A stretch of 64,000 bases of DNA from Ahrensia sp. (GCA_028817895.1 JAPPOQ010000030.1:248001-312000), one strand, 5' to 3'. Positions 15,886-24,379 are shown, counted from the first letter of the stretch. Notes: a model not told the origin generated them from the sequence alone. Translations and numbers: made by a program.

Positions 15886-17679
15886 TTGTCTGAAGCCAAC
15901 ATATTTGTAAGAGAATACGATATCGTCGGCCTTTCGGCCAATCTTCCTGGAAGTTATTCTCATCTCGGAATTGTCGTGCAAAAATCCTCAGGTGAGATTG
16001 CTGAGTTCAATTTCGGGTCTTTTACAAGCCAAGGGTTTCGGTCAGTTGGTCTACCTTTCGATCCATCGGATTGGCTTGGTGGTTTGGAGGGGCCTTTGCC
16101 GGTGGATCCCGGTTATCAGCCTCTGCCCTCTCGATATATTTTGGCCGGTACCGTTACTGACTTGTTTGCAGAGCAGGTCATTGTGCAGGCTAATTCCCTA
16201 ATCGATGAGCTGGAGAGCGGTGGAGTGGGCTACGCTCCCGTTCCAGGGTGGCCAATATTTGCGAATGCTAATTCAAACTCAGCGGCTGCGCACCTGTTGC
16301 GAATTGCAGGCATTGATCCGACTGCTCTGGATTATGCTGGAAACCCAGTCGGTTTCTACGCCGATCTGAATGCATCTAGGTTCAATCTGAAAGGATCGAC
16401 CGAACGATTCGTCGAAATTAAGAAAGCACTTGGGCAAGAATGCTTCCCTGCTGGGACCTCGGTTCTCACCTCTACTGGTGAGGTTCCTATTGAGTCGATC
16501 ACACCGGGCCAGATGGTTCTTGGCCCCGATCCAGCCGTTCTTGGCGGGTTCGGACCGCTGGTGGAGTCGCGGGTGGTGCGGTTGTTGCCTTCGGTGACAC
16601 AGGAATGGCTGGAGGTGACGGCGAAGCCGGTTGCGGGTGGTGCGGAGCAGGCGTTTACGGTGACGCCGGGGCATCATTATCTCAACGAGCTTCGGCAATT
16701 CGAGGAGATCCACTCGATCATCGCGCGTGGCGGACAGATCGTCACATGGGACGGCAAGTTATGCGAGGCCACCGCTGAGCGCGTCGTCTACGGAGCCGAT
16801 ACCGCGCATCTGTTCGAAGAAACCGAGATCGTGCGCTACACCACACAGGGCGGGCTGGCGTGCGAACCCTATGTCGAGCGCGGCTGGAAGACGTATAACT
16901 TCGAGGTTGAGGGCATCCACACCTATGTGGCCGCCGGCATGCGGGTGCACAACGAATCCGCCTGGAGCTTTGTCAAACCGGGCGACGGAATTCCGGTGTC
17001 GTGGGAAGACACCAACGGCGACGGCAGGGACGATGTCGTCGTGCTGGTGACAGACACCAGGGCTACGCGGATCATGTTCGCGGACAATGGCGACCACAGC
17101 ACCGCCATCCGCCAGATCACGACGCAGGAGAACGATCAGTTCGGCAGCGACGAGTATTACGTCTACACCGAAAAGGTTGATATCGGCGCTGACGGTGTTC
17201 CACTGGGACCAGTGCAACATCTATTCGGCCGCGGTGTGGGCGAGGCTGCGGCCAAGGCGCTGACGCCGTTTCTTTCCCAGGCGATCATTGGCGACGATGC
17301 GAGTGTTTTCGAACAGATCGCAACCGAAACCGTGATCGACACGATCACCGGTAATATCGGCGAGTTTATTGGATTGTCTCTTCACCACTCGATCCTCGCC
17401 AAAACCGGTGCAGGCGAGGTGTCGGTCCTCAACAATGTGTTCGACGATTTCGGCACGGATTTCGGCGTCAATCTGGCGCAGAATTCCGTCTCCGTCAGAC
17501 GAACCGCTTCCTGCTTGAAATCGTCGGTGAATGTTCTGCGTTCTCGTTTGCCCATCGGGTCCTCCTGTTGCGTTCAACGCTATCAGACAGTCCCTCCACT
17601 TTTCACGGACAAGCCCAATAGTCCAAATAGTCGGCAAGGGTTGGCAGGTGGTCCGGCAAAGGCTCAGTCTGCATCATGA
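15886..17679 (+). CDS. Papain-like/Hint domain protein, C-terminus lost at an IS remnant
   Basis: Starts at TTG directly after the lipoprotein stop, behind GAGGT. Residues 1-185 contain SHLGIVV (His 26) and NSNSAAAHLLRIAGI (129-143), which resemble circularly permuted papain-like proteins of the DUF3750 type with Ser at the usual Cys position. Residues 186-356 form a Hint domain, beginning CFPAGTSVLTSTGEVPIESI and ending THYV/VHN-like (IHTYVAAGMRVHN). A Ca-binding-like DTNGDGRDD follows at about 375, then an Ala/Gly-rich helical region seen near Hint domains of alphaproteobacterial RTX-type proteins. From about residue 534 the frame reads antisense IS and ligase sequence, so the native C-terminus is gone. 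Probably secreted and self-cleaving originally. Confidence 0.7.
   Translation: MSEANIFVREYDIVGLSANLPGSYSHLGIVVQKSSGEIAEFNFGSFTSQGFRSVGLPFDPSDWLGGLEGPLPVDPGYQPLPSRYILAGTVTDLFAEQVIVQANSLIDELESGGVGYAPVPGWPIFANANSNSAAAHLLRIAGIDPTALDYAGNPVGFYADLNASRFNLKGSTERFVEIKKALGQECFPAGTSVLTSTGEVPIESITPGQMVLGPDPAVLGGFGPLVESRVVRLLPSVTQEWLEVTAKPVAGGAEQAFTVTPGHHYLNELRQFEEIHSIIARGGQIVTWDGKLCEATAERVVYGADTAHLFEETEIVRYTTQGGLACEPYVERGWKTYNFEVEGIHTYVAAGMRVHNESAWSFVKPGDGIPVSWEDTNGDGRDDVVVLVTDTRATRIMFADNGDHSTAIRQITTQENDQFGSDEYYVYTEKVDIGADGVPLGPVQHLFGRGVGEAAAKALTPFLSQAIIGDDASVFEQIATETVIDTITGNIGEFIGLSLHHSILAKTGAGEVSVLNNVFDDFGTDFGVNLAQNSVSVRRTASCLKSSVNVLRSRLPIGSSCCVQRYQTVPPLFTDKPNSPNSRQGLAGGPAKAQSAS
17487..17611 (-). mobile_element. 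IS3-family insertion sequence remnant (one end plus start of orfA)
   Basis: On the minus strand the sequence starts at about 17611 with TGTCCGTGAAAAGTGGAGGG, a typical IS3-family terminal sequence. After a GGAGG site an ATG at 17555 opens a frame MGKRERRTFTDDFKQEAVRL, the N-terminus of an IS3/IS911 OrfA transposase. The match stops near 17487, where the Hint-protein frame takes over. Only about 125 bp of the element is left, so it cannot move by itself. It marks the right boundary of the 14.6-17.6 kb insert. Confidence 0.8.
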
Positions 17680-17752
17680 GGATCGACCCATCCTCGCGTG
17701 TCTCGATGTCAAAATCGGGCGACCAGAAATCTGTTGGGTCAAGCTGGCTCAT
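17603..17752 (-). pseudogene. N-terminal fragment of a feruloyl-CoA-synthase-like acyl-CoA ligase
   Basis: Forty-nine codons from ATG 17752 to a TGA made by the IS end. The sequence DFDIETREDGSILMMQTEPL, then LPTLADYLDYWA, has the pattern seen at the start of feruloyl-CoA synthases and related AMP-forming ligases (an ERRxDGxxLLRSPxPL strand and LxxRLxHWA helix). The adenylation domain is missing. It lies 76 bp downstream of the MarR gene on the same strand, as in hydroxycinnamate operons of the couR/ferR type. The assignment rests on a short N-terminal match. Confidence 0.55.
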
Positions 17753-17828
17753 GGCGAACCCCTCTCTTGCGACCGAAAGACTGCGCGCTCAAATCGGGCC
17801 CCGCTTGCGATGCTGTTACGCATGGCGG

Positions 17829-18293
17829 TTATCCTTCACCGCGCATTCGTATTTTCTTGAGCAGCTTCAATAGCGTCTCCTTTTCCTTTGCCGTCATGAC
17901 ATCAAGGAGCGCATCTTCATGCGCACGCACGGCTTTCAGCGCTTCGACACAGGCAAACCGGCCTTCTTGGGTCGGGACAAGAGCCTGGACGCGCCTGTCT
18001 CCGGGAACAGCCACTCGATTCAGAAATCCGCGCTGCTCCAACTCGTCGACGATCGAAACCAGACCGGATCGCTCGATCCCCATCATGCGAGCCAACTCGC
18101 TTTGGGTGATGTTGGGAAACTCCACCGCCAGGGACAGGGCGGAAAACACTCGCGCAGACATGCCATCATCACCCAACGCCTCCCGAAAATCGGCGCGCAC
18201 GATGACATAGGCGCGCTTGAGATTGTAGCCGATCAGATCTTCAAGATCCGATGCCACCAACTTCCAATTCTGATTTTCGGCATGTCGGGCCAT
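17829..18293 (-). CDS. MarR-family transcriptional regulator
   Basis: A 154-residue winged-helix regulator. It shows TQSELARMMGIERSGLVSIV as the recognition helix region and a DRRVQALVPTQEG wing, both standard for MarR proteins. Regulators of this type control hydroxycinnamate and hydroxybenzoate CoA pathways and are released by the aryl-CoA thioester. The remnant ligase gene downstream and the shared GTTAT-N7-AACAAT motif in front of both this gene and the hydratase support such a role here. Divergent from the DUF3237 gene. Confidence 0.85.
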   Translation of the reverse strand: MARHAENQNWKLVASDLEDLIGYNLKRAYVIVRADFREALGDDGMSARVFSALSLAVEFPNITQSELARMMGIERSGLVSIVDELEQRGFLNRVAVPGDRRVQALVPTQEGRFACVEALKAVRAHEDALLDVMTAKEKETLLKLLKKIRMRGEG

Positions 18294-18333
18294 ATCAACC
18301 TCCGGCTTGACGCCTCCATCTTATCCGCAGATT

Positions 18334-18351
18334 GTTATGCTGGTAAACAAT
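18334..18351. promoter_or_regulatory. Operator-like motif GTTAT-N7-AACAAT between marR and the DUF3237 gene
   Basis: Extended form ATTGTT, nine bases, AACAAT is an inverted repeat, as expected for a MarR dimer. It lies 40 bases before the marR start and 16 bases before the DUF3237 start, so it could govern both directions. The same core with the same spacing is at 13500-13517. Confidence 0.55.
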
Positions 18352-18367
18352 CAGAGCAAGCATCGCC

Positions 18368-18832
18368 GTGGATTTGCCCATCCCGCAACTCGACCATGTC
18401 TGCACCCTTTTTGTCGAGCTTGCCCCCATTCGTGAAATGGGCATCGGTCGCGCTGGTCAAAGACGCATCATCCCGATCACGGGTGGCCAGGTGGAAGGTT
18501 CGCGAATCGCTGGACGCATTCTCAATCTTGGTGCTGACTGGCAGACGGTGTTTGAGAGCGGTATGGCGGAGTTGAACACGCGCTACGCTATGGAAACGCA
18601 TGATGGCGCGGTAATCGAGGTCGTCAACTTTGGATATCGTCATGGGCCGTCAGATGTCATGGAAGCCGTCGCGCGGGGTGAGGATGTTGACCCATCGCGC
18701 TACTACATGCGCACCCATGCCCGTTTGGAAACCGGCGACACACGTTATGAGTGGGTGAACCGCACTTTGTTTGTGGGTGTCGGCGCCAGACAGAAACAAT
18801 CCGTCAAGATCGACCTCTACGCTATTGGGTGA
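18368..18832 (+). CDS. DUF3237 family protein
   Basis: A 154-residue protein of the DUF3237 family, small beta-barrel-like proteins of unknown chemistry that often sit in aromatic and aliphatic acid catabolic clusters. Seen here are the family-typical opening (LDHVCTLFVELAP), a GGQVEGSRIAGRILNLGADW segment and the C-terminal YEWVNRTLFVGVG. It starts at GTG and shares the operator region with marR. I infer it belongs to the same catabolic regulon. Confidence 0.75.
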   Translation: MDLPIPQLDHVCTLFVELAPIREMGIGRAGQRRIIPITGGQVEGSRIAGRILNLGADWQTVFESGMAELNTRYAMETHDGAVIEVVNFGYRHGPSDVMEAVARGEDVDPSRYYMRTHARLETGDTRYEWVNRTLFVGVGARQKQSVKIDLYAIG

Positions 18833-18940
18833 GGGACAGCAGAATAGTCTTTTGGGTGCCGACTTTCGAGCAAGTTTGGCCCAGCCATCATCGAACTCTG
18901 GTCCGCCCCGAAAATGTGTAAGCAACCGCCGCGATTGGCT

Positions 18941-20221
18941 TCAATTCACGCTCACGCGGGGTAAGTCGGATTGATGAGGGACCTTCATTGCATCGGCCTT
19001 ACCGCGCGGCACGAAAAGTTCACATTCATGCGCGACCCCGTTCAGCCGGAAGAGGCCCGCCGATGTCCAACGTTCCGGTTCCGTCTCGGTAATTTCGCGC
19101 GAGACCAGTGCTTTTGAATCGACCGATTTGGTGAGTGCTTCTATGCGTGTTGCTTCATTGATCGTCGGGCCGATCACAGAGAAGGATAGCCGCTGATCAA
19201 CGCCAATATTGCCGAATGTGAGAACGCCCGCATTGATCGCAATTCCGAAATCAAAAGGTTGCAAGCCTTCCGACTTGCGCCGCTCATCGGATCTTTCCAG
19301 ACAATCGAGGGCCATCTCCATGGCCATCGTGGCGCAGCGGATCGCCTGATGCTTTCCGTCCTCGCCTTCATAAGGAAAGATCGCCAACACGGCATCACCA
19401 ATGAAGTCCAGAACCTCGCCGCCCAACTCTATCGCAGGCGCGGCCGTGCATGAAAAATACTCATTGAGCAGCTTGATGAAGTCTTCCGCCGCCATTGTAT
19501 CAGCCAATGCGGTGGAATTGCGCATGTCGGAATACCAGACCACCGCTTCGGTCTGTTGGCCGTCACCGAGCTTTATTTTGCCGTCCAAGACCTGCAAGCC
19601 GGCCTGACGGCCCAGATAGGTCTCGGTAATGTTTGCGGAGATACGCCGTTGAATGACGGTTTTCACCGCGACAGCAAAACGACGCTGGATCTGCTTGAGC
19701 GCTACGATGTCATCGTCGGTGAAGCCTCCGGGACGGTCACAAGCCCATGTCAGAATGAGCCCGCTGACCCGCCTCGAATATTTCGTTTCCGGCAGCCCTC
19801 GCTCCAGCTTCTTGCCATCGAAGCTCGTGATGACGATGAGGTAATCAGTCATCCCTTCATCGATCATGTCCTGGAGAATATCGAAGTCGACCATCTTGTT
19901 TGGGCCGTCGAGATTGCGGCGCATCTCGGCGACACCGTTCTCAAACATGTAAGCCATCGGGCTTCTCTGCCAGGATTCAGAAACATCATCCTGATGGCGA
20001 AATTGCTCAAATTCGATCTCCTTGCCGCTCTTCCAGAGGATGGTCTCAGCGCCAAACAGAGGGTGCAAAGTCGGCCAAGTCAGGCGTGCACGCGCGATAG
20101 GAACTCCGATCCCGTAAAGTCGGTGACAAAGATTCTCGAACATTTCCACGATATCGGGTTCGGACAAGGCCTGATCGACCAGCCATTCACCGACATCATT
20201 GACAAGCGTTGCACGACTCAT
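18941..20221 (-). CDS. Class III adenylate/guanylate cyclase with N-terminal sensory region
   Basis: A 426-residue cytoplasmic protein. The C-terminal half is a class III cyclase catalytic domain: the first metal-binding Asp in WYSDMRNSTAL, the second in LDFIGDAVLAIFP, and the transition-state Asn and Arg in INEATRIEAL. The N-terminal ~200 residues resemble the GAF-like region found before such domains in rhizobia, with no membrane segment. Rhizobial genomes carry many such cyclases of mostly unknown input. It stands alone between the DUF3237 gene and the putrescine transporter. Confidence 0.88.
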   Translation of the reverse strand: MSRATLVNDVGEWLVDQALSEPDIVEMFENLCHRLYGIGVPIARARLTWPTLHPLFGAETILWKSGKEIEFEQFRHQDDVSESWQRSPMAYMFENGVAEMRRNLDGPNKMVDFDILQDMIDEGMTDYLIVITSFDGKKLERGLPETKYSRRVSGLILTWACDRPGGFTDDDIVALKQIQRRFAVAVKTVIQRRISANITETYLGRQAGLQVLDGKIKLGDGQQTEAVVWYSDMRNSTALADTMAAEDFIKLLNEYFSCTAAPAIELGGEVLDFIGDAVLAIFPYEGEDGKHQAIRCATMAMEMALDCLERSDERRKSEGLQPFDFGIAINAGVLTFGNIGVDQRLSFSVIGPTINEATRIEALTKSVDSKALVSREITETEPERWTSAGLFRLNGVAHECELFVPRGKADAMKVPHQSDLPRVSVN

Positions 20222-20304
20222 GGGTGACCTTCGCCCTCATCCTCGACATCTGTTCATGTCGGTTGGCGGATGGGACGATTCAAGGGCTGGTGTCAGTGGC
20301 CACT

Positions 20305-21123
20305 TCAGGCGCGCGCGGCCATCTGCTCAGCTCGCAACCGGCCTACCTCCCGTCGCTTTGCTGCAAGAGATGCTATGATGACCCCCGTCGCGACAATGCC
20401 CACGAGGATCGTGCAAACAGCGTTGATCTCCGGTGTCACGCCAAGACGCACCTGCGAGAATATCTTCATGGGTAAAGTGTTGGCGCCGGGGCCGGAGGTG
20501 AACTGCGCAATCACCAGATCATCCAGAGACAATGTGAAAGCCAGCATCCAGCCGGCCAGCACTGCTGGGGCTATGATGGGCAAGGTGACGCTGAAGAAGG
20601 CCCGAGCCGGAGTGGCACCGAGATCAAGCGCCGCCTCTTCCAATGACCGGTCGAAATTCAACAGGCGCGACTGAACAACGACGGCGACGAAACACATGGA
20701 AAAGGTGATATGCGCGAGCACCACCGTGGTCATGCCGCGATCAAAACCGATGGCTACAAACAGCAGAAGCAGCGACAGGCCGGTGATGACTTCCGGCATG
20801 ACGAGCGGAGCATAGATCATGCCGGAGAACAAAAACCGTCCGCGAAAGCGGGTGTGGCGAACCAGCGCCGTGGCCGCCATCGTGCCAAGCACCGTTGCGA
20901 TGGATGCGGAAATGATCGCCACCCGAAACGTCACCCAGGCAGCATCCATGAGGCTGCGATTGGCGAACGCCTCCGCATACCATTTGGCAGAAAACCCGGC
21001 CCAGACCGTGACCAGCCGCGATTCATTGAACGAATAGATGATCAACAGCAGGATCGGGATGTAGAGAAAAGCGAAGCCAAACGTCACCGAGATGATGTTG
21101 AAGGCAGTCCATTTGCGGTTCAT
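20305..21123 (-). CDS. potI: PotI, putrescine ABC transporter permease
   Basis: A 272-residue inner-membrane permease of the spermidine/putrescine group, with six predicted membrane segments and the permease-ATPase contact loop EEAALDLGATPARAFFSVTLP. Its ATG overlaps the potH stop as ATGA. Last gene of a potFGHI operon. The order (binding protein, ATPase, two permeases) and the sequence types match the putrescine-specific PotFGHI system rather than PotABCD. Confidence 0.9.
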   Translation of the reverse strand: MNRKWTAFNIISVTFGFAFLYIPILLLIIYSFNESRLVTVWAGFSAKWYAEAFANRSLMDAAWVTFRVAIISASIATVLGTMAATALVRHTRFRGRFLFSGMIYAPLVMPEVITGLSLLLLFVAIGFDRGMTTVVLAHITFSMCFVAVVVQSRLLNFDRSLEEAALDLGATPARAFFSVTLPIIAPAVLAGWMLAFTLSLDDLVIAQFTSGPGANTLPMKIFSQVRLGVTPEINAVCTILVGIVATGVIIASLAAKRREVGRLRAEQMAARA

Positions 21124-22040
21124 CGGCCCGCCTCCCGGCCCCGAGCCTCGCTGCGCTGAAACAGCATGATCGGTACGATAAGGATGAGCAGTAGGATGAC
21201 CGCAACCGCTGACGACACGGGCCAGTCACGGTTCTGGAAGAATTCGTCAAAGAGCACGCGCCCGATCATCAGCGTGTCCGAGCCGCCGAGCAGAGATGGA
21301 ATGACGAACTCGCCAACTGCCGGAATGAAGACGAGTAGACTTCCGGCAACAATGCCGCTGAACGACAGCGGAACCGTAATCTTCCAGAAGGCCGCCATAC
21401 GCGTGCAGCCAAGATCATTAGCCGCTTCCAACAATGTCGGGTCCTGCCGCTCAAGATTCGCGTAAAGCGGCAAAACCATGAAAGGCAGGTAAGAATAGAC
21501 GATGCCGACATAGACGGCGGTACTGGTGTTCAAAATGGTCAAAGGCTCGCCGATCACACCCAGCCAAAGCAGAAACTGATTGAGCAGACCTTCCTTCTTC
21601 AGGATCCCGATCCAGGCATAGACCCGGATCAAAAAAGACGTCCAGAATGGCAGGACGACAAGCATGAGCAGCGTCGGCCGCCAGTTTCGTGGCACCCGTG
21701 CCATGCCGTAGGCCAGAGGATAGCCCACCAATAGGCACAGAAATGTCGAAATTACCGCGATTTGCAGGCTCGAAAGATAAGCCTTCCAGTAAAGCGAATC
21801 CTGCGTAATGAAGACGTAGTTTGCGAAAGAGAATTGCTGGAGTTTAGCCCAGATATCCGCCAATCCATCAGAGAAGAAAAAGGCCGGAATATAGGGCGGC
21901 TGCGCGATGGCCGGTTCAGACAGGGAGAGCTTTGCTACCATGGCAAAGGGCGCCAGAAACAGCAGCAAGAGCCAGAGATAAGGCACCCAGATGGTGGCGC
22001 GTGAAACGATGCGTTGCAGCGGAGTTGGCGCCCCGGTCAT
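21120..22040 (-). CDS. potH: PotH, putrescine ABC transporter permease
   Basis: A 306-residue membrane permease with six predicted helices and the coupling loop LEAANDLGCTRMAAFWKITVP. It overlaps potG and potI by four bases (ATGA) at each end, so translation of the three is coupled. Paired with PotI it forms the membrane channel of the putrescine importer. Confidence 0.9.
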   Translation of the reverse strand: MTGAPTPLQRIVSRATIWVPYLWLLLLFLAPFAMVAKLSLSEPAIAQPPYIPAFFFSDGLADIWAKLQQFSFANYVFITQDSLYWKAYLSSLQIAVISTFLCLLVGYPLAYGMARVPRNWRPTLLMLVVLPFWTSFLIRVYAWIGILKKEGLLNQFLLWLGVIGEPLTILNTSTAVYVGIVYSYLPFMVLPLYANLERQDPTLLEAANDLGCTRMAAFWKITVPLSFSGIVAGSLLVFIPAVGEFVIPSLLGGSDTLMIGRVLFDEFFQNRDWPVSSAVAVILLLILIVPIMLFQRSEARGREAGR

Positions 22041-23179
22041 GAGGTCAGCAAACGCGCAGCGTCACGAGAACAACTCAACCAGACACGATCCTCCCAGGTG
22101 ATCCGGCTGCCGGACGTGAGGTCTCGATTCATCACCATCGCCTTGGCGAAATCACCATCGTCAAGCTTCACCTTGTAGATGGTCATGCCGCCCATATAGG
22201 CGATGTCCCAGACTTCGCCGGAAAGCAGATTGTCCGCCGATTTTGGCTTGGCCTTTGTGATCGCAAATTTCTCCGGCCTGATGGCAAACCATGCCGTGCT
22301 GCCGACCGACGGAACATCCTCGCTTGCAACTTTCAGCGAAACTCCACCTGCGGTTTCAAGTTGCACGAAACCTTTGGCGTGTTTGGCGACCGTGGTTTCG
22401 ATCAAATCGATATCACCAAGAAAATCCGCGACATAGCGGTTAGTCGGGCGCTCATAGATTTCCATCGGCGGCGCGACCTGAACGATCTTACCCCGCTCCA
22501 TAACGGCAATGCGATCAGCAACTGTCATGGCCTCTTCCTGATCATGCGTGACGATCAGGAAGGTGATGCCGAGCTGTTCCTGCAGTTCCATCAATTCGAA
22601 CTGGGTTTCCTCGCGCAACTTGCGGTCGAGCGCACCGAGCGGTTCATCCAGCAGCAAAACCTTAGGCTGCTTGGCAAGCGAACGTGCCAGCGCCACGCGT
22701 TGTTTCTGCCCGCCGGAAAGCTGATCAGGCTTGCGACGCGCAAAGTCTTCCATCTTAACGAGCGCGAGCATGCGCCCAACCCGCTCTGCAATATCGGCCT
22801 TGGCCATACCCTCCTGCTTGAGGCCAAAGGCGATATTGGCCTCGACATTCATATGCGGGAACAACGCATAGGACTGGAACATCATGTTGACCGGGCGCCG
22901 GTAGGGCGCGACACCGGCCAAGTCTTCGCCCGCCAGATGCAGCGAGCCTTCGGAGAGTTCCTCAAAGCCCGCCAGCATGCGCATCAGCGTCGTCTTCCCA
23001 CAGCCGGATGGCCCGAGCAGAGCAAAAAACTCACGCTCGTAAATGTTGAGCGTGAGGTTATCAACGGCGACAACATCGCCGTAGCGTTTCGTTACATTTT
23101 GAAACGTGATGAAGGGCTGCGCGTTCGGGTCGGTCCAGGGATGAAAACTGGACCGCTCAGGAAGCTGCGCAGCGCTCAT
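22037..23179 (-). CDS. potG: PotG, putrescine ABC transporter ATPase
   Basis: A 380-residue ABC ATPase. Walker A is GPSGCGKTT at residues 56-64. The Q-loop (MMFQSYALFPHM), signature LSGGQKQR, Walker B LLLDEPLGALD and switch His (IVTHDQEEAM) are all intact. The C-terminal TOBE domain (about 290-370) is the regulatory domain of the MalK/PotA group. It powers uptake through PotHI and is placed 31 bp after potF. Confidence 0.93.
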   Translation of the reverse strand: MSAAQLPERSSFHPWTDPNAQPFITFQNVTKRYGDVVAVDNLTLNIYEREFFALLGPSGCGKTTLMRMLAGFEELSEGSLHLAGEDLAGVAPYRRPVNMMFQSYALFPHMNVEANIAFGLKQEGMAKADIAERVGRMLALVKMEDFARRKPDQLSGGQKQRVALARSLAKQPKVLLLDEPLGALDRKLREETQFELMELQEQLGITFLIVTHDQEEAMTVADRIAVMERGKIVQVAPPMEIYERPTNRYVADFLGDIDLIETTVAKHAKGFVQLETAGGVSLKVASEDVPSVGSTAWFAIRPEKFAITKAKPKSADNLLSGEVWDIAYMGGMTIYKVKLDDGDFAKAMVMNRDLTSGSRITWEDRVWLSCSRDAARLLTS

Positions 23180-23210
23180 AGTGTGTTCTGGGCGTGTTCG
23201 GGGCGATCGA

Positions 23211-24299
23211 TTACTGGCCCGTCTTCACCTTTGTCCATGCCCGGGTGACCGCACGCTGAACGCGCGCATTGTAAGGCGTGGTGATGTAGGTTTTGGCAAG
23301 TGTCGCATCGTCCGGATAGATCGCCGGATCTTCCAGCACTTCCTTGTCGAGCAACTCTTTGGACGCTGCATTGCCGTTGGCGTAGAACACGTAGTTCGAA
23401 GCCTTGGCGATCACCTCGGGGCGCATGATGTAGTTGATGAATTCATGCGCTTCCTCAACATTGTTGGCGTCCTTCGGGATCGCCATCATGTCGAACCACA
23501 TCAACGCACCTTCCTTGGGAATGGCATAGCCAACCTCGACCCCCTTATCGGCTTCGGCGGCACGGTCGCGGGCCTGAAAAATGTCACCCGACCAGCCAAC
23601 AGCCAGGCAGATGTCACCATTGGCCAGCGCGTTGATGTATTCCGACGAATGGAATTTCTGAACGTTTGGCGTCATTTTTTCCAGCAGCGCTTCGGCTTCC
23701 TTAATCTCATCAAGGTCCTTGCTGTCAGGATTTTTGCCCAGATAGTTCAGCGCGGCCGGAATAAGCTCTTCCGGGGCATCCAGAACATGCACGCCGCAGT
23801 CCTTATATTTGGCAAGTTGGTCGGGCTCGAAAACAGTTGACCACGAAACCACTTCGCCGCCACGTTCTTTCGCCGCGCCAACATTGTAGCCAATGCCCGT
23901 CGTGCCCCACATATAGTTGATAGCGTGCTGCCCGCCCGGATCGTACTTGTCCGTACGCGCGGAGATCACATCCCACATGTTGGAAAGATTGGGCAGTTTG
24001 GATTTGTCGAGCGGCTGGAACACACCGGCCTGAATCTGGCGAGCGAGGAATGTGCCTGACGGGACAACGATATCGTAGCCAGTTCCACCAGCCAGAAGTT
24101 TGGTTTCCAGAATCTCATTTGAATCAAACGTGTCGTAGACGACCTTGACACCGGTTTCTTTTTCAAAGTCCTTCAGGATCGATTCATCAATATAGTCGGA
24201 CCAGTTGTAGACATTCACGATCCGGTCTTCGGCCTGCGCCATGCCAGCGATAGCAATGATGGCGGATGTTGCTGCGAGGGTTCTCAGCACGGATTTCAT
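23211..24299 (-). CDS. potF: PotF, periplasmic putrescine-binding protein
   Basis: A 362-residue solute-binding protein with a signal peptide ending GMAQA. VNVYNWSDYI at the mature N-terminus is the hallmark of PotD/PotF proteins, with a polyamine-binding aromatic/acidic pocket (GTTGIGYNV and VGWSGDIFQARD regions). I chose the start at 24299 because GGGAG stands upstream and the signal peptide begins there. First gene of the operon; its promoter must lie in the gap next to the mltB terminator. Imported putrescine could feed the gamma-glutamylation genes at 38-40.7 kb. Confidence 0.9.
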   Translation of the reverse strand: MKSVLRTLAATSAIIAIAGMAQAEDRIVNVYNWSDYIDESILKDFEKETGVKVVYDTFDSNEILETKLLAGGTGYDIVVPSGTFLARQIQAGVFQPLDKSKLPNLSNMWDVISARTDKYDPGGQHAINYMWGTTGIGYNVGAAKERGGEVVSWSTVFEPDQLAKYKDCGVHVLDAPEELIPAALNYLGKNPDSKDLDEIKEAEALLEKMTPNVQKFHSSEYINALANGDICLAVGWSGDIFQARDRAAEADKGVEVGYAIPKEGALMWFDMMAIPKDANNVEEAHEFINYIMRPEVIAKASNYVFYANGNAASKELLDKEVLEDPAIYPDDATLAKTYITTPYNARVQRAVTRAWTKVKTGQ

Positions 24300-24379
24300 A
24301 GACAAGCTCCCATGGATACCGGCGAGCGACTGCCCGCCTTTGACCGTCAAACTAGGTCACTGTCTCCCGCCAATGCAAC

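Noticed and set aside
16441-16956. The Hint domain as a splicing intein
   Set aside because: The segment ends in HN followed by Glu, not Ser, Thr or Cys, and there is no homing endonuclease or split host protein. A self-cleaving Hint (BIL/hedgehog type) fits better.
14655-17611. The insert as a prophage or integrative element
   Set aside because: No integrase, attachment repeats, tRNA or structural genes; only an IS3-type end is visible.
17487-17679. C-terminal 64 codons of the Hint-protein frame as a true toxin domain
   Set aside because: This stretch is the antisense of the IS remnant and of the ligase fragment, so it is a readthrough product and not an evolved domain.
22361-23248. Plus-strand open frame of 295 codons opposite potG
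   Set aside because: Antisense of intact ABC ATPase motifs; no domain and atypical composition.
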